DNA from: Brevibacterium sp. UMB1308A
GTDB taxonomy: Bacteria > Actinomycetota > Actinomycetes > Actinomycetales > Brevibacteriaceae
DNA: 64,000 bases
NCBI RefSeq assembly: GCF_030230605.1
Contig: NZ_JASPDO010000009.1
Coordinates: forward strand, 1 to 64,000
Direction of reading: 5' to 3'
Shown here: one piece after another, positions 62,801 to 64,000 of the stretch
Layout: each line of letters starts with the position of its first letter
How positions within the stretch are numbered: position 1 is the stretch's first letter
Position numbers and translations under genes: made by a program
The notes under the pieces: generated by a model
Seen by the model: the letters and a program-made list of their open reading frames with translations, nothing else
Database searches by the model: none
What the model was told of the DNA's origin: nothing

Positions 62801-64000
62801 CGCTTGCTAGCGCCTGTTAGCGCACAGCCGAGCTAGTGCCGTCCACTGCGACGTGTGCTTGTCAGCGCCACACTTCCAACACCAACTCCTGCCAACGCAA
62901 ACAGCAACAGAACTGACACTTCAGTTCCCGTGCGTGGAAGCGTGCTTCCTTCGTTGTTCACCTCCGAAGCGTCTGTCTGTGATTCCGAGCCTTCGGAGTC
63001 AGGAGAAGGTTCCTCGCGGTCACCTGGTTGGTCCCCGGGGTTCTCAGGTTCCTCACTATCTCCCGGTGTCTCCGGTTCCTCGCGATCTTCATCCCCAGGT
63101 TTTTCAGGCTCGTCAGGCTGTTCCTTGTCAGCAGCCGGCACTGTCACTTCCTGAGTTGCGGTGCGGCCGTTGACCGTCACGCTCAGCTTTGCGGTGCCCG
63201 GACGTAGCGCCGTGATCTCCCCACTCACGGGGTTGTACCGGATGACAGCGTTTTCATCAGCGGCGTCCTCGGACTGCTCGCTACCGTCAACGATGTGGAC
63301 ACCTTCGCCACCCCACTGCGCGGTGACCGGCCACGCCACTGGAACAGTCCTTCCGTCCTGCACGAACGAAGCAGTGACCTGGCTGCTCTCGCCCAGCGGA
63401 ACAGCGCGCGAGGTCTCGAGCGAAATCTCGTCAACCCAGGGTCGGGTTTCTGCGGCCAACCAGTCCACTCGGTCTTGCGGAGACGGGTTCTTTCCAACCT
63501 TGCCCTTTGCCGGGTCGATACCCAGCATCGTCCAACCGGTGAAGCCTCCTGTCTCCGGGGTTCCCGCCGGGCTCTTACCAGAGTTACCGTTCACCAGATA
63601 GGTCACGCCCTCCACTGGAGACCCATGGAATGCCCCCACGTGCGCGTTGATCACTGCAGCCGACTTGCCTGATGTGCGTTTGAAATCAGCCATGAGCTTC
63701 TCAAAAGCGCGGGCCTCGCGCTGGTCTGCCAGCTGGCTGTTCTTCGTTGGCAACGGATCGTTAGGCGGGTGGTGGAAAAACACCGTCACGCCAGTCAGGT
63801 TCGAATCACGTGCAACTTCGTCCAGCTGCTTTTCTAGCTTCGCGATCTGGTCGATTCCACCACTGCGTAGCGAACCACCCGCCGTGTTAAGGGTAATCAC
63901 TCGAGTCCCGTCAACGTCCTGCGAAGTGGTGGCAGGCCCGATCTCTTGTTCGAACACACCAATATCGCTACCCATGATTTCGTGGTTACCGGGCACGTAA

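Overview
The window is chromosomal DNA from a high-G+C Gram-positive bacterium (Actinomycetota, most like the Micrococcales). The evidence is an Lsr2 nucleoid protein, ClpC, DUF3180, DUF2342 and DUF222-HNH proteins, an LPXTG surface protein, many GTG starts, leaderless promoters, and the order dacB - DUF2342 - tilS - hpt - ftsH - folate genes. I cannot assign a genus from sequence alone. I see no prophage, plasmid or insertion-sequence genes.

Region by region: 74-1749 is a type I-E CRISPR array of 28 identical 28-bp repeats. 1817-10795 is a complete minus-strand type I-E cas operon (cas3-cse1-cse2-cas7e-cas5e-cas6e-cas1-cas2) that runs into the array; it looks lower in G+C than the rest, and Cas3 appears to lack the first part of its HD nuclease domain. 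10898-18586 carries def, a small membrane protein, msrA, an MFS exporter, a SwrC-like RND exporter and a CPBP protease. 18630-19864 has a VOC-fold gene under an unusual hairpin, and ppa. 20008-28943 is a tightly overlapping housekeeping operon (dacB, DUF2342, tilS, hpt, ftsH, folE, folP, folBK, DUF3180). It is followed by two PH-domain membrane proteins, a DUF2520 Rossmann protein, lysS, lsr2, clpC, an amino-acid acetyltransferase and mutY. 39421-42826 is a DUF222-HNH endonuclease gene (13E12 family) with an SOS-like promoter region, next to a 990-bp non-coding gap holding two copies of a roughly 147-bp structured repeat. 42827-49400 has an acyl-CoA synthetase, tRNA-Asn, a LysE-like gene with a damaged 5' end, a reductase/folP2 pair, a nucleoside hydrolase and a ribokinase. 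49546-58473 has a peptide transporter, DUF817, a membrane protein interrupted by an amber codon, a dipeptidase, a beta-lactamase-like protein, a GNAT enzyme and an iron/haem-type ABC importer whose ATPase gene has a stop codon at the Q-loop. 58506-64000 has malQ, a methyltransferase, a hydroxyacyl-CoA dehydrogenase, a small membrane protein and the C-terminal part of an LPXTG-anchored phosphoesterase.

Functionally, the cas genes and array form one adaptive immunity unit. The dacB-folBK block joins cell-wall maturation, tRNA lysidine formation, purine salvage, membrane proteolysis and tetrahydrofolate synthesis in one transcription unit. The nucleoside hydrolase and ribokinase form a ribose salvage pair, and the ABC genes form an uptake system that may be broken. 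The observations most worth a second look are the DUF222-HNH locus with its structured repeats and SOS-like site, the two genes each interrupted by one in-frame stop (both possible CAR-to-TAR changes), the truncated Cas3 N-terminus with a 17-codon overlapping ORF, the inverted duplication over the VOC gene start, and a strongly over-represented heptamer (CCGAGGT).
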